A stretch of DNA of 47,749 bases from Eubacteriales bacterium (GTDB lineage: Bacteria > Bacillota > Clostridia > Monoglobales > Firm-18): contig JAQVDK010000004.1 of NCBI GenBank assembly GCA_028697835.1, positions 1 through 47,749 on the forward strand, written 5' to 3'. Shown here one piece after another: positions 37,004 through 46,150 of the stretch; position 1 is the first letter of the stretch; each line of letters opens with the position of its first letter. The notes beneath the pieces were generated by a model that saw nothing but the letters and a program-made list of their open reading frames with translations, made no database searches and was not told where the DNA came from. Position numbers and translations under genes: made by a program.

Positions 37004-37816
37004 ATGATATCAATTAATGACACGGACTTTAAAAAACTGACTGGTTATATAAAAAGGCACTATGGTATTAATTTGACTGCAAAGCGGACTCTTGTGGAGG
37101 GACGTTTGGCGAATGTGATTATCAGAAAGGGCTTTAATGATTATTCTTCGTATTTAGAGCATATTTTTTCCGATACATCCGGCAAGGAAATGAAGGAGCT
37201 TTTAAATATTTTAACCACCAACCACACCTTTTTCATGCGGGAGGCAAAGCATTTTTCATACTTACAAAAAACAGTCCTTCCATATTTGGAAGAGAAAGTC
37301 AAGGACAGGGACCTTAGAATATGGAGCGCGGGGTGTTCCACAGGCGAAGAGCCTTACACCCTCGCCATGATAATTGATGAGTATTTTGGCGCCAAAAAGC
37401 TTGGCTGGGATACAAAAATCCTTGCCACAGACCTGTCGGAGCGGGCTTTGAACATTGCTGTAAAAGGAAGATATACAAAAGAGCAAATCGAAAGCCTGCC
37501 GGATGTATGGAAGGTAAGCTATTTAAGCAAGGTAAACGGGGAAACATTCGAGATAAAAAGAAGGATTAAGAACGAAATAATATTTAGGCAGTTTAACTTG
37601 TTGGACGATTTTCCTTTCAAAAAAGAGTTTCATGTTATCTTTTGCAGAAATGTTATGATTTATTTTGATTATGATGCAAAAATGAATATTTTGGAAAAGT
37701 TTTATAAATTTCTCGAGCCGGGAGGGTATTTGTTTATAGGCCATTCCGAATCAATAAATGTAAATGAAAGTGAATTTAAGTATGTTATGCCGTCTGTATA
37801 TCGAAAACCGAATTGA
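37004..37816 (+). CDS. cheR: Chemoreceptor methyltransferase CheR
   Basis: LRIWSAGCSTGEEPYTLAM; FHVIFCRNVMIYFD. Confidence 0.97.
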   Translation: MISINDTDFKKLTGYIKRHYGINLTAKRTLVEGRLANVIIRKGFNDYSSYLEHIFSDTSGKEMKELLNILTTNHTFFMREAKHFSYLQKTVLPYLEEKVKDRDLRIWSAGCSTGEEPYTLAMIIDEYFGAKKLGWDTKILATDLSERALNIAVKGRYTKEQIESLPDVWKVSYLSKVNGETFEIKRRIKNEIIFRQFNLLDDFPFKKEFHVIFCRNVMIYFDYDAKMNILEKFYKFLEPGGYLFIGHSESINVNESEFKYVMPSVYRKPN

Positions 37817-37867
37817 CGGGAATTTATTTTAAGGCGATTGACGTTTCCTTTAAAGTTAGGGGGCTGT

Positions 37868-38626
37868 ATGTTGGCAGAACAAGAGATAACTTACGATATG
37901 TGGGTTGAATTTAAAGAAAATCCATGTATTGAAATGCGAAACCATATTTTGCTAAGCTATTTGGGCCTTGTAAAGAATATTGCATGGCGCCTTGTCCCTA
38001 CTTATAAAAACCACTTGGAATTTGACGATTTATACAGCTTGGGCGTTTTAGGGCTGATGGACGCAATCGAAAAATATGATGTAGAGAAGAATATCAAGTT
38101 TGAAACATATGCCTCATTAAGAATAAAAGGAGCCATAATAGACCAAATAAGAAAACAGGACTGGATTCCCAGAAACCTCAGGCAAAAAATCAAAATGGTT
38201 GAGGATGCGTACAGCACGCTTGAAAACAGGGACGGCAAAGCGCCTTCCGACAAAGAAATGGCACAATACCTTGGCATAAGCACCTTAGAAGTGAAAAAAA
38301 TTATAACCGAGTCATATACATATCAGGTTATATCTATGGACGAGCAGCTTATGGACATCATGAACAAAGACGAACTAATTTCAAAAGAAACATCTCCCGA
38401 GCAGGATTACGAGAATAAAGAACTTAAAAAAGAACTGGCGGAGATTATAGATAGGCTCACGCCGAACGAAAAGATGGTAATTTCCCTTTACTATTTTGAT
38501 GAGCTTAATCAAAAAGAAATAAGCAATGTTATGAATTTAAGCGAATCTCGGGTTTCACAGCTTCACAGCCGGGCGCTTATTAAAATAAAATCACACATTT
38601 CAAAACGAAAATTATTTAATGTTTAG
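37868..38626 (+). CDS. fliA: Flagellar RNA polymerase sigma factor FliA/SigD
   Basis: DLYSLGVLGLMDAIEKYD, RKQDWIPRNLRQK, LTPNEKMVISLYYFDELNQKEISNVMNLSESRVSQLHSRAL. Confidence 0.96.
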   Translation: MLAEQEITYDMWVEFKENPCIEMRNHILLSYLGLVKNIAWRLVPTYKNHLEFDDLYSLGVLGLMDAIEKYDVEKNIKFETYASLRIKGAIIDQIRKQDWIPRNLRQKIKMVEDAYSTLENRDGKAPSDKEMAQYLGISTLEVKKIITESYTYQVISMDEQLMDIMNKDELISKETSPEQDYENKELKKELAEIIDRLTPNEKMVISLYYFDELNQKEISNVMNLSESRVSQLHSRALIKIKSHISKRKLFNV

Positions 38627-38638
38627 GAGAGCAGTGAA

Positions 38639-39169
38639 ATGGAAATTGTATTAGGTATGGTTTTGGTTGTAAGTATTATGATTTTATGTGCCCTTATTGT
38701 TAACGGATATTTTTTGTACCGAAACAGCAAAAACACAATGTTTCTGGACAGCCAAAGGAGCGATAAGGAAAGTCAGCTTGTTGATTTGTATAATTTGCTT
38801 GAACACGCAATGGACGAATTTGACAAATATATAAGCGATGTTAAAGCCGAAATACAAAAAGACAAGGATGAAATATCCAAGCTAAAGGATGAGATTTTGG
38901 TTAAATTTGGCGCCGCTTTGGCAGAAGGAGAAAAACCCAAGGAGGATGAAGGCGTCTGGGCAGAGGAAAATACCTCCGAAGCAGTGGAAAACAAACCGGT
39001 GTCTGCCAATATAAACAAAGCCAAGGATTTAAAAGAAATAAAAATAAAAACTTTGCATAAACAAGGAAAATCAATCCCTGACATTGCCAAAGAATTGGAT
39101 ATTGGGCAGGGTGAGGTTAGCCTGATTTTAAATTTTGATAAAAATAATAAAAAAAGTGAAGAAAGATAG
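38639..39169 (+). CDS. Membrane-anchored coiled-coil protein with C-terminal HTH-like segment (DUF2802/YlxL-like)
   Basis: N-terminal TM, coiled coil, IKTLHKQGKSIPDIAKELDIGQGEVSLIL; follows sigD. Confidence 0.7.
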   Translation: MEIVLGMVLVVSIMILCALIVNGYFLYRNSKNTMFLDSQRSDKESQLVDLYNLLEHAMDEFDKYISDVKAEIQKDKDEISKLKDEILVKFGAALAEGEKPKEDEGVWAEENTSEAVENKPVSANINKAKDLKEIKIKTLHKQGKSIPDIAKELDIGQGEVSLILNFDKNNKKSEER

Positions 39170-39189
39170 CAAGAAAACGACAGGTTTAT

Positions 39190-39199
39190 CCGATATAAT
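39190..39199 (+). promoter_or_regulatory. Candidate sigma-D -10 element (CCGATATAAT)
   Basis: CCGATATAAT 32 nt upstream of the flgF/G start; shares CGATATAAT with the flagellin promoter; -35 is weak. Confidence 0.4.
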
Positions 39200-39230
39200 A
39201 TATAGATGGATATTGTAAAGGAGTTTTTAT

Positions 39231-39983
39231 ATGCTAAGAAGCATGCAAAGAATTGCATTCTCCATGAAAACGCAGGAGAGCAAAATGGATGTAATAGCCA
39301 ACAATATAGCAAATGCAAATACAAGAGCATATAAAAAAGAAGCGCTTACAACCCGCTCTTTCGGGGAATATATGCTAAATGCAATCGAAAATAACAAAAA
39401 ATCTCCAGCGCAAATTCCCGTTGGCGCTATAAGCCTTGGGGTGGGGTTTGCCGCCCATAGAAGTGTTTTTACGCAAGGCGACCTTCAAGAAACAGGATAC
39501 AGCACGGACTTTGCAATAAATGGCGACGGTTTTTTTGTTTTGGAAACACCTGATGGACTCCAATATACAAGGGCAGGAAATTTCACCTTTGATGATGAAG
39601 GATATTTGGTAAGCCAAGGCACAGGTTTAAGGGGTTATGTCCTTTCCGAAGACGGAAGGATTCAATCTTTGGACAGAAACATTCAGATTGACAAAAACGG
39701 GTTCATTTCCGGCGGCGGACGCCTTAGAATCCAACACTTTAACGATTTAGGGCTGCTTACCAAAGAAGCCGGTGGCAACTATACCAATACCGACCCGCAA
39801 AACATATCACAGCAAGGAAGCTATACCATAATGCAGAGATACTTGGAAGCGTCCAATGTAAATGTCATAGATGAAACAAGGGATATGCTTGTTGTAAAGC
39901 GCAACTACGAAAGCTGCCAGCAGATTATAAGAATGATGGACGATACGCTTGGAAAAGCTGCAAATGATATAGCAAGGCTTTAG
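39231..39983 (+). CDS. Flagellar hook-basal body rod protein (FlgF/FlhO-type)
   Basis: MDVIANNIANANTRAYKKEALTTRSF; C-terminal MLVVKRNYESCQQIIRMMDDTLGKAANDIARL. Confidence 0.88.
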   Translation: MLRSMQRIAFSMKTQESKMDVIANNIANANTRAYKKEALTTRSFGEYMLNAIENNKKSPAQIPVGAISLGVGFAAHRSVFTQGDLQETGYSTDFAINGDGFFVLETPDGLQYTRAGNFTFDDEGYLVSQGTGLRGYVLSEDGRIQSLDRNIQIDKNGFISGGGRLRIQHFNDLGLLTKEAGGNYTNTDPQNISQQGSYTIMQRYLEASNVNVIDETRDMLVVKRNYESCQQIIRMMDDTLGKAANDIARL

Positions 39984-40029
39984 TTTATATGTCAATGCTG
40001 ATTAGAGCAAGGAAGGCAGGGGTTAAAAA

Positions 40030-40782
40030 ATGATTCAAGCTTTTTATACTGCTTCGGCGGGGATTAGGGCTCAACAAAAGAACATGGATGTTATAGCTCA
40101 TAACATTGCAAATATAAACACACCCGGATATCGAGTAAAACGCGCGGAGTTTTCCGAGCTTTTAAACACGATAGCAGACAGACAGGATGATGTTTTAAAC
40201 ACCGGCTACGGCGTGGCAGTGTCATCAATATCCACAATGCCCTTGCCCGGTCATGTAAATCCGTTTGGGCTTGCCATAGACAATGATGGGTATTTTGTGA
40301 TTGAAAACGACCAAGGCTTTAGAAGCTATACAAAAAACGGAAACTTTAGACCCGTTACCCAGGACGGGGTAAATTACTTTCTCGGTACGGAAAATGGCGA
40401 ATATGTTTTAGACGAAAACTTTAACATGATTCCCGTTTCCCAAAACCCGGATATGTTTGTAGTTCACGACGGTCAAATATATAACGCAGGGCAAAACGGT
40501 GAAGCTCCAATAAAGCCTGCCATAGTAAGGTTTGACGATGATGCCCAGCTTGAAGTTTTAAGCGGCGGAAATGTGCTAAACACCAAGGATTCCCAGCCGC
40601 ATATAGACACTTCTTCGCGTGTTACGGTAAATTATTCGGACGAATTGTCCGCACTTGCCGCGGATAATTACCTTAGCGAGATGTCAAGAATGGTTCAAAC
40701 ACAAATGGCATACAGGATTAATTCAAGGGTTTTGCAGACAGCGGACGAGATGCGGGGCATGGCAAACCGCCTTCGCTACTGA
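40030..40782 (+). CDS. flgG: Flagellar hook-basal body rod protein (FlgG/FlhP-type)
   Basis: MIQAFYTASAGIRAQQKNMDVIAHNIANINTPGYRVKRAEFSELL. Confidence 0.85.
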   Translation: MIQAFYTASAGIRAQQKNMDVIAHNIANINTPGYRVKRAEFSELLNTIADRQDDVLNTGYGVAVSSISTMPLPGHVNPFGLAIDNDGYFVIENDQGFRSYTKNGNFRPVTQDGVNYFLGTENGEYVLDENFNMIPVSQNPDMFVVHDGQIYNAGQNGEAPIKPAIVRFDDDAQLEVLSGGNVLNTKDSQPHIDTSSRVTVNYSDELSALAADNYLSEMSRMVQTQMAYRINSRVLQTADEMRGMANRLRY

Positions 40783-40820
40783 GAATAACAAGTTTAACTG
40801 TTTAAATGGAAGGAATAGTG

Positions 40821-41117
40821 ATGAAAATGAACATTAACAGAATTAGTTCTGCTAATAATGTTTCCGGAATATATAGAAAAAACCAAAGCGATTTTTACAA
40901 AACCGAAAACAAAACCATAAAAAAGGATGCACTTGTCCTGTCGAAAGGCGGGCAAATCTTCAATGAAGCTTTAAAAGCCTTAAAAGCAATGCCCGAAGTT
41001 AGTGAAACTAAGGTAAACGAAATAAAAAACAGCATAAAAAACGGAAGCTACAATGTAAGCAGCGTTGATATTGCCGATAAGATGATTAAAGGCTTTAATT
41101 TCGACAAGCTTGTATAA
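40821..41117 (+). CDS. flgM: Anti-sigma factor FlgM
   Basis: MPEVSETKVNEIKNSIKNGSYNVSSVDIADKMIKGF. Confidence 0.92.
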   Translation: MKMNINRISSANNVSGIYRKNQSDFYKTENKTIKKDALVLSKGGQIFNEALKALKAMPEVSETKVNEIKNSIKNGSYNVSSVDIADKMIKGFNFDKLV

Positions 41118-41133
41118 TTAAAGCAGAGAGGCT

Positions 41134-41634
41134 ATGTATATGGATAATCTTATAGATAAGCTTATATCAATATTGGAAGAAATAGAAACCCTTGTCAGGG
41201 ATTTAATTAAAATATCCAACGAAAAAATGGATGTTTTGGTCAAATCCGATGTGGAAGCTTTAAGTGCAATTGTTGAAAAGGAACATTCCATAAAACACAA
41301 GATGGACATAGCAGAGAAAAAACGCAGGGAAACAGTCGCAAATTTGGCCGATTTTCTAAATATGGACAGTGAGATTGCCATACATGAAATAATTGATAAA
41401 GTGCAGGAGCCATGGAAAAGCAAGCTTTACGAAAAAAGCAAATTACTGAAAAAATTGGTTCATGAGTATAAAGAAACCAGTGAAATATGCAGTGATTTGA
41501 TTAAAAGCCATCTTGGCTTTATAGATTATATGATAAACTCTTTTTCCGGCGCTGAGGAGAACGTGACTTCATATGGGATTGGCGGATATTCAAAGCAAAA
41601 CGTTGCACAAAAAATTATCGATAACAAAGTATAG
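41134..41634 (+). CDS. flgN: Flagellar chaperone FlgN
   Basis: Helical protein of expected size between flgM and flgK. Confidence 0.85.
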   Translation: MYMDNLIDKLISILEEIETLVRDLIKISNEKMDVLVKSDVEALSAIVEKEHSIKHKMDIAEKKRRETVANLADFLNMDSEIAIHEIIDKVQEPWKSKLYEKSKLLKKLVHEYKETSEICSDLIKSHLGFIDYMINSFSGAEENVTSYGIGGYSKQNVAQKIIDNKV

Positions 41635-41645
41635 GAGAAATATTT

Positions 41646-43091
41646 ATGGGTAGCTTTTTGGGTCTTAATATAGCACGTACGGGACTGTTGATAAACCAAA
41701 ACGGGCTTAATGTTACGGCAAAAAATATCTCTAATGCAAATACGGCTGGTTATACAAGGCAGCGTGTCATTTCAGTGCCTGCACCGTATAACCAGGGAGT
41801 CCAGCTTCTTGATATTGAGCAAGTTAGAGAGCATTTTTTAGACAATCAATACAGGGCGGAAGCGTCCTCCTTTGGCGAGTGGCAGATTAAGGCGGATGTG
41901 TCCTTGGCTATCGAGGATGTTTTTCAAGAGCCGTCCGATTACGGGCTTAGTGCAGCGGTTGACAATTTTTTTGGCGCTGTTTGGGAGATGAGCAACGAGC
42001 CTGAGTCTGCGGAAATGCGCGCTCAAGTCAGGCAAAATGCTGTTGACCTGACGGACACGCTAAACTATATATACCATAAGCTAATCACCATGCAAGAGCA
42101 TCAAAACGAAGAAATTTCAGTAATCGTAAGCAGTATTAATGGTTATGCAGAAGATATAAAGACCTTGAACGAGCAAATCTCAAGGTACGAGCAAACCGGC
42201 GGGAATGCCAACGAGCTTAGAGACCAGCGAAATATTATCTTGGACAAGCTGTCCGAGCTTGTTGACATATCAACAACCCAGAATTTAGACGGCAGCGTTT
42301 CCGTTATGATAGGCGGAGTGTATTTAGTCGATAAAAAACTGGTCAATAAAATAGAAGCTTCTTTGGACAAGCCAAACCCCATTGAAGGGGAGGGGATGCT
42401 TGTTTCTGTTAAATGGGAAAATGGCGACGATGTTTACATAAGCGCAGGAAAGCTAAAGGGTTACCTTGATATGCGTGACGGCACCGGCATAACAGCGGGC
42501 GATGAAACAAAGGCTATGGGAATTCCTTATTTTATAAACAAGATTAATGTTTTTGCCAATTCAATTGCCGAGACGGTAAACGAAATACACAAACAAGGCT
42601 ATACAATTCCCAACTTTACAAACGGCAATGTTTCTACAACGGGAAACTTGTTCTTTGATTCAAGCGACGGTGAAAAAATTACAGCAAAGAATATAACCAT
42701 AGCCGAAGCAATCAAAGACAGTGTTTTCAACATCGCATCTTCGGATACGGCTGTAAGTGAGCATAACAAAGGAAACAGCGGCATAATCAGCAAAATTGCG
42801 AAGCTGCAAACTGCAATGGACATTTCAGCCGGTGATGTAGGAAGCTTTTCAAGCTATACCAAACAAATTGCCTCGGAGATTGCTCTTGTGGCAAGCCAAA
42901 GCAGCAACAAGCTAAAAGGACAGAGTATAATAGTTCAAAGCATAAGCGACAGGCGGGCTTCCGTCTCGGGAGTTTCGATTGACGAGGAAATGACGAACAT
43001 GATTCAGTTCCAGCATGCCTACTCTGCCGCTGCAAGGCTTATGTCCGCTATAAATGAAAACCTTGATATTCTTATAAACAGAATGTTTTAA
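41646..43091 (+). CDS. flgK: Hook-filament junction protein FlgK (HAP1)
   Basis: MGSFLGLNIARTGLLINQNGLNVTAKNISNANTAGYTRQRV; C-terminal NMIQFQHAYSAAARLMSAINENLDILINRM. Confidence 0.96.
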   Translation: MGSFLGLNIARTGLLINQNGLNVTAKNISNANTAGYTRQRVISVPAPYNQGVQLLDIEQVREHFLDNQYRAEASSFGEWQIKADVSLAIEDVFQEPSDYGLSAAVDNFFGAVWEMSNEPESAEMRAQVRQNAVDLTDTLNYIYHKLITMQEHQNEEISVIVSSINGYAEDIKTLNEQISRYEQTGGNANELRDQRNIILDKLSELVDISTTQNLDGSVSVMIGGVYLVDKKLVNKIEASLDKPNPIEGEGMLVSVKWENGDDVYISAGKLKGYLDMRDGTGITAGDETKAMGIPYFINKINVFANSIAETVNEIHKQGYTIPNFTNGNVSTTGNLFFDSSDGEKITAKNITIAEAIKDSVFNIASSDTAVSEHNKGNSGIISKIAKLQTAMDISAGDVGSFSSYTKQIASEIALVASQSSNKLKGQSIIVQSISDRRASVSGVSIDEEMTNMIQFQHAYSAAARLMSAINENLDILINRMF

Positions 43092-43115
43092 TGTATTTGA
43101 AAAGGGGTGTGCTCA

Positions 43116-44066
43116 GTGAGAATCACCAACTCAATGATAATATCTAATTACGTTAGAAACCTTAATAACAATGGTAACAGCATAAGCAGGCTGCACAGTC
43201 AGATATCCTCAGGCAAAAGATTGCTTCGGGCATCTGACGACCCTCTTGCGGCAAGAAGAATAATGAATTTTAAGACGGACCTTGCCAGAACTGCGCAATA
43301 CACTTCCAATGTAACGCAGGCAAAACAGTGGATTGTTCAGACCGAAACTTCGCTAAACGAGCTGAACTCCTTGCTTACAAGGGTAAAGGAGCTAAATTTG
43401 CAAGCCAATAATGCCACCAAAGGTGCGGATGAAAGGGCAGCCATTGCTAACGAAATATCACAAATTATGGAGCAAGTTGTGGAAAATGCGAACACCATGT
43501 TCGTTGGAAGATATGTATTTGGCGGAATAAACACCCATGAAAAACCTTTTAAGGTGGAGGAAGTTGACGGTCAAAAAGTTCTTTTTTATAACGACCATAA
43601 CCTAAGCGAGCTTGACAAGCCTGAAAATGCTGCTATTTACGAAGATTTGAAATCCCAAAAGGTAAACTACACCTTAGCATTTAACTCAAGCATGGATGTT
43701 TCGTACAACGGCATTGACATAATGGGTGTAGGGGAAGATAATCTGTATTCGGTTTTAAACAACCTTAGAATTGCCCTTGAAACTCAAGATGCTGATGGAA
43801 TAAGCAATTCTTTGGATAAAGTTGACGCACATAAAAGCAATATCATTTCATATTTGGGTGAAATAGGAGGAAAGACAAACAGGCTGGAGGCTTTTGAAAA
43901 CCGTCTTTCCAACGACAAGTATAATTATGAGCAGATGCTCACGGAAGTGGAAGGCATTGATATATACGAGGTTATATTAAACCTGCAAAATGAAGAGGTT
44001 ATTTATCAGGCTGCATTGTCCGCCGGTTCAAGGCTGATTACAAGAACCCTGGCAGATTTCCTATAA
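43116..44066 (+). CDS. flgL: Hook-filament junction protein FlgL (HAP3)
   Basis: VRITNSMIISNYVRNLNNNGNSISRLHSQISSGKRLLRASDDPLAARRIM; GTG 43116 with AAAGGGG. Confidence 0.95.
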   Translation: MRITNSMIISNYVRNLNNNGNSISRLHSQISSGKRLLRASDDPLAARRIMNFKTDLARTAQYTSNVTQAKQWIVQTETSLNELNSLLTRVKELNLQANNATKGADERAAIANEISQIMEQVVENANTMFVGRYVFGGINTHEKPFKVEEVDGQKVLFYNDHNLSELDKPENAAIYEDLKSQKVNYTLAFNSSMDVSYNGIDIMGVGEDNLYSVLNNLRIALETQDADGISNSLDKVDAHKSNIISYLGEIGGKTNRLEAFENRLSNDKYNYEQMLTEVEGIDIYEVILNLQNEEVIYQAALSAGSRLITRTLADFL

Positions 44067-44095
44067 AATCATATTGGGAAAAGAGGTTATGAAGC

Positions 44096-44569
44096 GTGGT
44101 TAAATCACATGAGCTTGGGCATGAGGATAATAAGATTAAAGATGTTATAACCTTTGACGAAGGGCTTCCCGGGTTTGAACATCTAAAAAGCTTTGTTCTT
44201 TTAAATCCTCAGAAAGATTTGCCTTTTAAATACCTGCAAAGCACCAAAGAGCCGTCAATTGCATTGGTTGTTGTAGACCCATATCTGTATATAGAAGAAT
44301 ACTCTTTTAATATAGATGAAGATGTTATAGGTGCTTTGGAAATTAAAGAGCCTTGCGATGTTTTGGTTCTGTCAGTTATGGTTATACCGGAGGACATTAG
44401 AAAAATGTCTATAAATCTTGCAGCTCCCATAATAATTAACACTAAAAATCTCAAAGGGAAGCAACTGATACTTCAAGACGAAAAATACGAAATAAGGTTT
44501 CCCGTTTATGAGGCTTATAAAAATCTAATATGTCGGGAGGCCAAAGCAAATGCTTGTTCTGACGCGTAA
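44096..44569 (+). CDS. fliW: Flagellar assembly factor FliW
   Basis: FDEGLPGFEHLKSFVLL; SMDI-type middle region; adjacent csrA. Confidence 0.95.
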   Translation: MVKSHELGHEDNKIKDVITFDEGLPGFEHLKSFVLLNPQKDLPFKYLQSTKEPSIALVVVDPYLYIEEYSFNIDEDVIGALEIKEPCDVLVLSVMVIPEDIRKMSINLAAPIIINTKNLKGKQLILQDEKYEIRFPVYEAYKNLICREAKANACSDA

Positions 44570-44768
44570 AAAAGGGGAGGCAATTTTAATCGGAGATGGT
44601 ATAACCGTAACCGTCATAGAAAGCGATGGCGAAAAGGTCAAGCTGGGCATAGATGCGCCTCGCAATGTTTCGATACTCAGAAAAGAACTTTTGGTCGAAA
44701 CCATAAACTTAAACATTGAATCAGCAAGCTCAAAGAAGGATATATTGGAAAAATTGGAAGGTATATAA
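44550..44768 (+). CDS. csrA: Carbon storage/translation regulator CsrA
   Basis: MLVLTRKKGEAILIGDGITVTVIESDGEKVKLGIDAPRNVSILRKEL. Confidence 0.98.
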   Translation: MLVLTRKKGEAILIGDGITVTVIESDGEKVKLGIDAPRNVSILRKELLVETINLNIESASSKKDILEKLEGI

Positions 44769-44786
44769 TTTTTTTAAAAATTGCTA

Positions 44787-44816
44787 TAAAGTTTTATGTA
44801 AAAATGTACGATATAA
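44787..44816 (+). promoter_or_regulatory. Candidate sigma-D promoter of the flagellin gene
   Basis: TAAA (44787-44790, TAAAGTTT) and TACGATAT (44807-44814); spacing 16 nt, near SigD consensus TAAA-N15-GCCGATAT. Confidence 0.6.
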
Positions 44817-44829
44817 TTATTGAAAGTTG

Positions 44830-44897
44830 AAACAGTTTTAATTTTGCTTTTGCACGGTAGGGCCCCCGCTTGCAAAAAGCAAGAGGAAAACTGGTTT
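44830..44897 (+). other. Structured flagellin 5' leader with alternative hairpins
   Basis: Outer CAGTTTT/AAAACTG; inner GCTTTTGCA/TGCAAAAAGC or CTTGC-AAAAA-GCAAG, which overlap. Confidence 0.5.
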
Positions 44898-44909
44898 AAT
44901 TTAAATTAA

Positions 44910-44945
44910 GGGCAAGGACGCCCGAATTAAAAAAATCAAGGAGGA
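44910..44945 (+). promoter_or_regulatory. Candidate paired CsrA-binding sites in the flagellin leader
   Basis: GGGC-AAGGAC-GCCC hairpin with GGA in loop (44910-44923) and AAGGAGGA Shine-Dalgarno (44938-44945), 8-15 nt before ATG 44953. Confidence 0.7.
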
Positions 44946-44952
44946 TTTATTC

Positions 44953-46050
44953 ATGAGAATTATTAACAACCTACAAGCTATGAATGCTACACGTCAGCTA
45001 AACGTTAACACAAACCAAGCTGCAAAATCAATGGAAAAGCTTTCCTCAGGTTATCGCATCAACAGAGCCGGTGACGACGCTGCCGGTCTTGCTATCACAG
45101 AAAAAATGAGAGCTCAAATCAGAGGTCTTAACCAGGCTTCCAAAAACTCACAGGAAGGTATCTCTTTGATTCAAACAGCTGAAGCTGCTTTGAACGAAAC
45201 ACATTCAGTTCTCCAACGTATGAGAGAGCTTGCAGTTCAAGCTGCAACCGGTACATTGCAAGACGAAGACCGTGGCCAAATTGACAAAGAGTTCAAGGAA
45301 TTAATGGCAGAAGTTAATGACATTGCTGAACAAACCCAGTTTAACAAAATGAATCTTTTGGATGGTACATTTGGCACTAAAATTGCAAGTGACTCACAAC
45401 TGAAAGCTGAAGAGTCAGGACCAATTACTGCAATTAATCTAAGCGGTGCAAAATCAGGTACTGTGTACACTTTAACAAATGGTGCTTCTGGTGAACTTAC
45501 ATTGTCAGCAGGTGGTGTTAGCCAGACAATTACCGGATTAGGTGATACATACTCCGGTACAGTTAATTTTGATATATTAGGCATTTCATTAACACTTGAA
45601 GGTGCTGATTTAGATGCAGATTCCGGTTTAGGAGGAGGCATTAAAACTGATAGCAACGCTCAAGTTAATATTCAAACAGGTGCTAACGAAGGTGAAACCT
45701 TAACACTTTCTATCGAAGATATGACTGCTAATGGTCTTGGCATTTCTGATGCAAATACACTAACAGCAGAAAATGCTGCTAATGCTATTACTTTAATTGA
45801 AGATGCTATCAAATTAGTATCTGACGAAAGAGCTAAGCTTGGTGCTACTCAAAACAGACTTGAATACAAGATTAAGAACCTTAACTCTTCAGCTGAAAAT
45901 CTACAATCTGCTGAATCCGGTATTCGTGACGTTGATATGGCAACCGAAATGGTTAACTACACAAAGAATGAAATATTGCAACAAGCTGCTCAAGCTATGC
46001 TTTCAAAAGCTAATTTGGCTCCACAAAGCATCCTTCAGCTACTAAGATAA
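44953..46050 (+). CDS. hag: Flagellin
   Basis: MRIINNLQAMNATRQLNVNTNQAAKSMEKLSSGYRINRAGDDAAGLAITEKMRAQIRG; C-terminal NILQQAAQAMLSKANLAPQSILQLLR-type ending. Confidence 0.98.
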   Translation: MRIINNLQAMNATRQLNVNTNQAAKSMEKLSSGYRINRAGDDAAGLAITEKMRAQIRGLNQASKNSQEGISLIQTAEAALNETHSVLQRMRELAVQAATGTLQDEDRGQIDKEFKELMAEVNDIAEQTQFNKMNLLDGTFGTKIASDSQLKAEESGPITAINLSGAKSGTVYTLTNGASGELTLSAGGVSQTITGLGDTYSGTVNFDILGISLTLEGADLDADSGLGGGIKTDSNAQVNIQTGANEGETLTLSIEDMTANGLGISDANTLTAENAANAITLIEDAIKLVSDERAKLGATQNRLEYKIKNLNSSAENLQSAESGIRDVDMATEMVNYTKNEILQQAAQAMLSKANLAPQSILQLLR

Positions 46051-46080
46051 TCAAAAGTTTGATAAAATTCTAAATAATAA

Positions 46081-46116
46081 AAATCCGGCGCTGTTTTAAA
46101 AATAGCGCCGGATTTT
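46081..46116. terminator. Strong intrinsic terminator after flagellin, likely bidirectional
   Basis: AAATCCGGCGCT / AGCGCCGGATTT stem then TTTT; A-rich upstream gives a T-rich tail on the - strand, serving the convergent permease. Confidence 0.9.
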
Positions 46117-46150
46117 TTGTGTAATAATTTATAAAATTAAAATTACTTTT

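Noticed and set aside
44787-44816. Pure sigma-A promoter for flagellin from GATATAATT
   Set aside because: A TATAAT-like hexamer is present but no good TTGACA 17 nt upstream; the SigD-like TAAA...CGATAT pair is a better explanation.
495-46045. Numerous minus-strand and out-of-frame ORFs of 60-223 aa in the ORF track (e.g. 8591-9262 -, 38773-39330 -, 32666-33169 -)
   Set aside because: They lie antisense to, or out of frame within, well-recognised flagellar/chemotaxis CDSs, and low-complexity Ser/Leu/Ile-rich translations are typical antisense artefacts.
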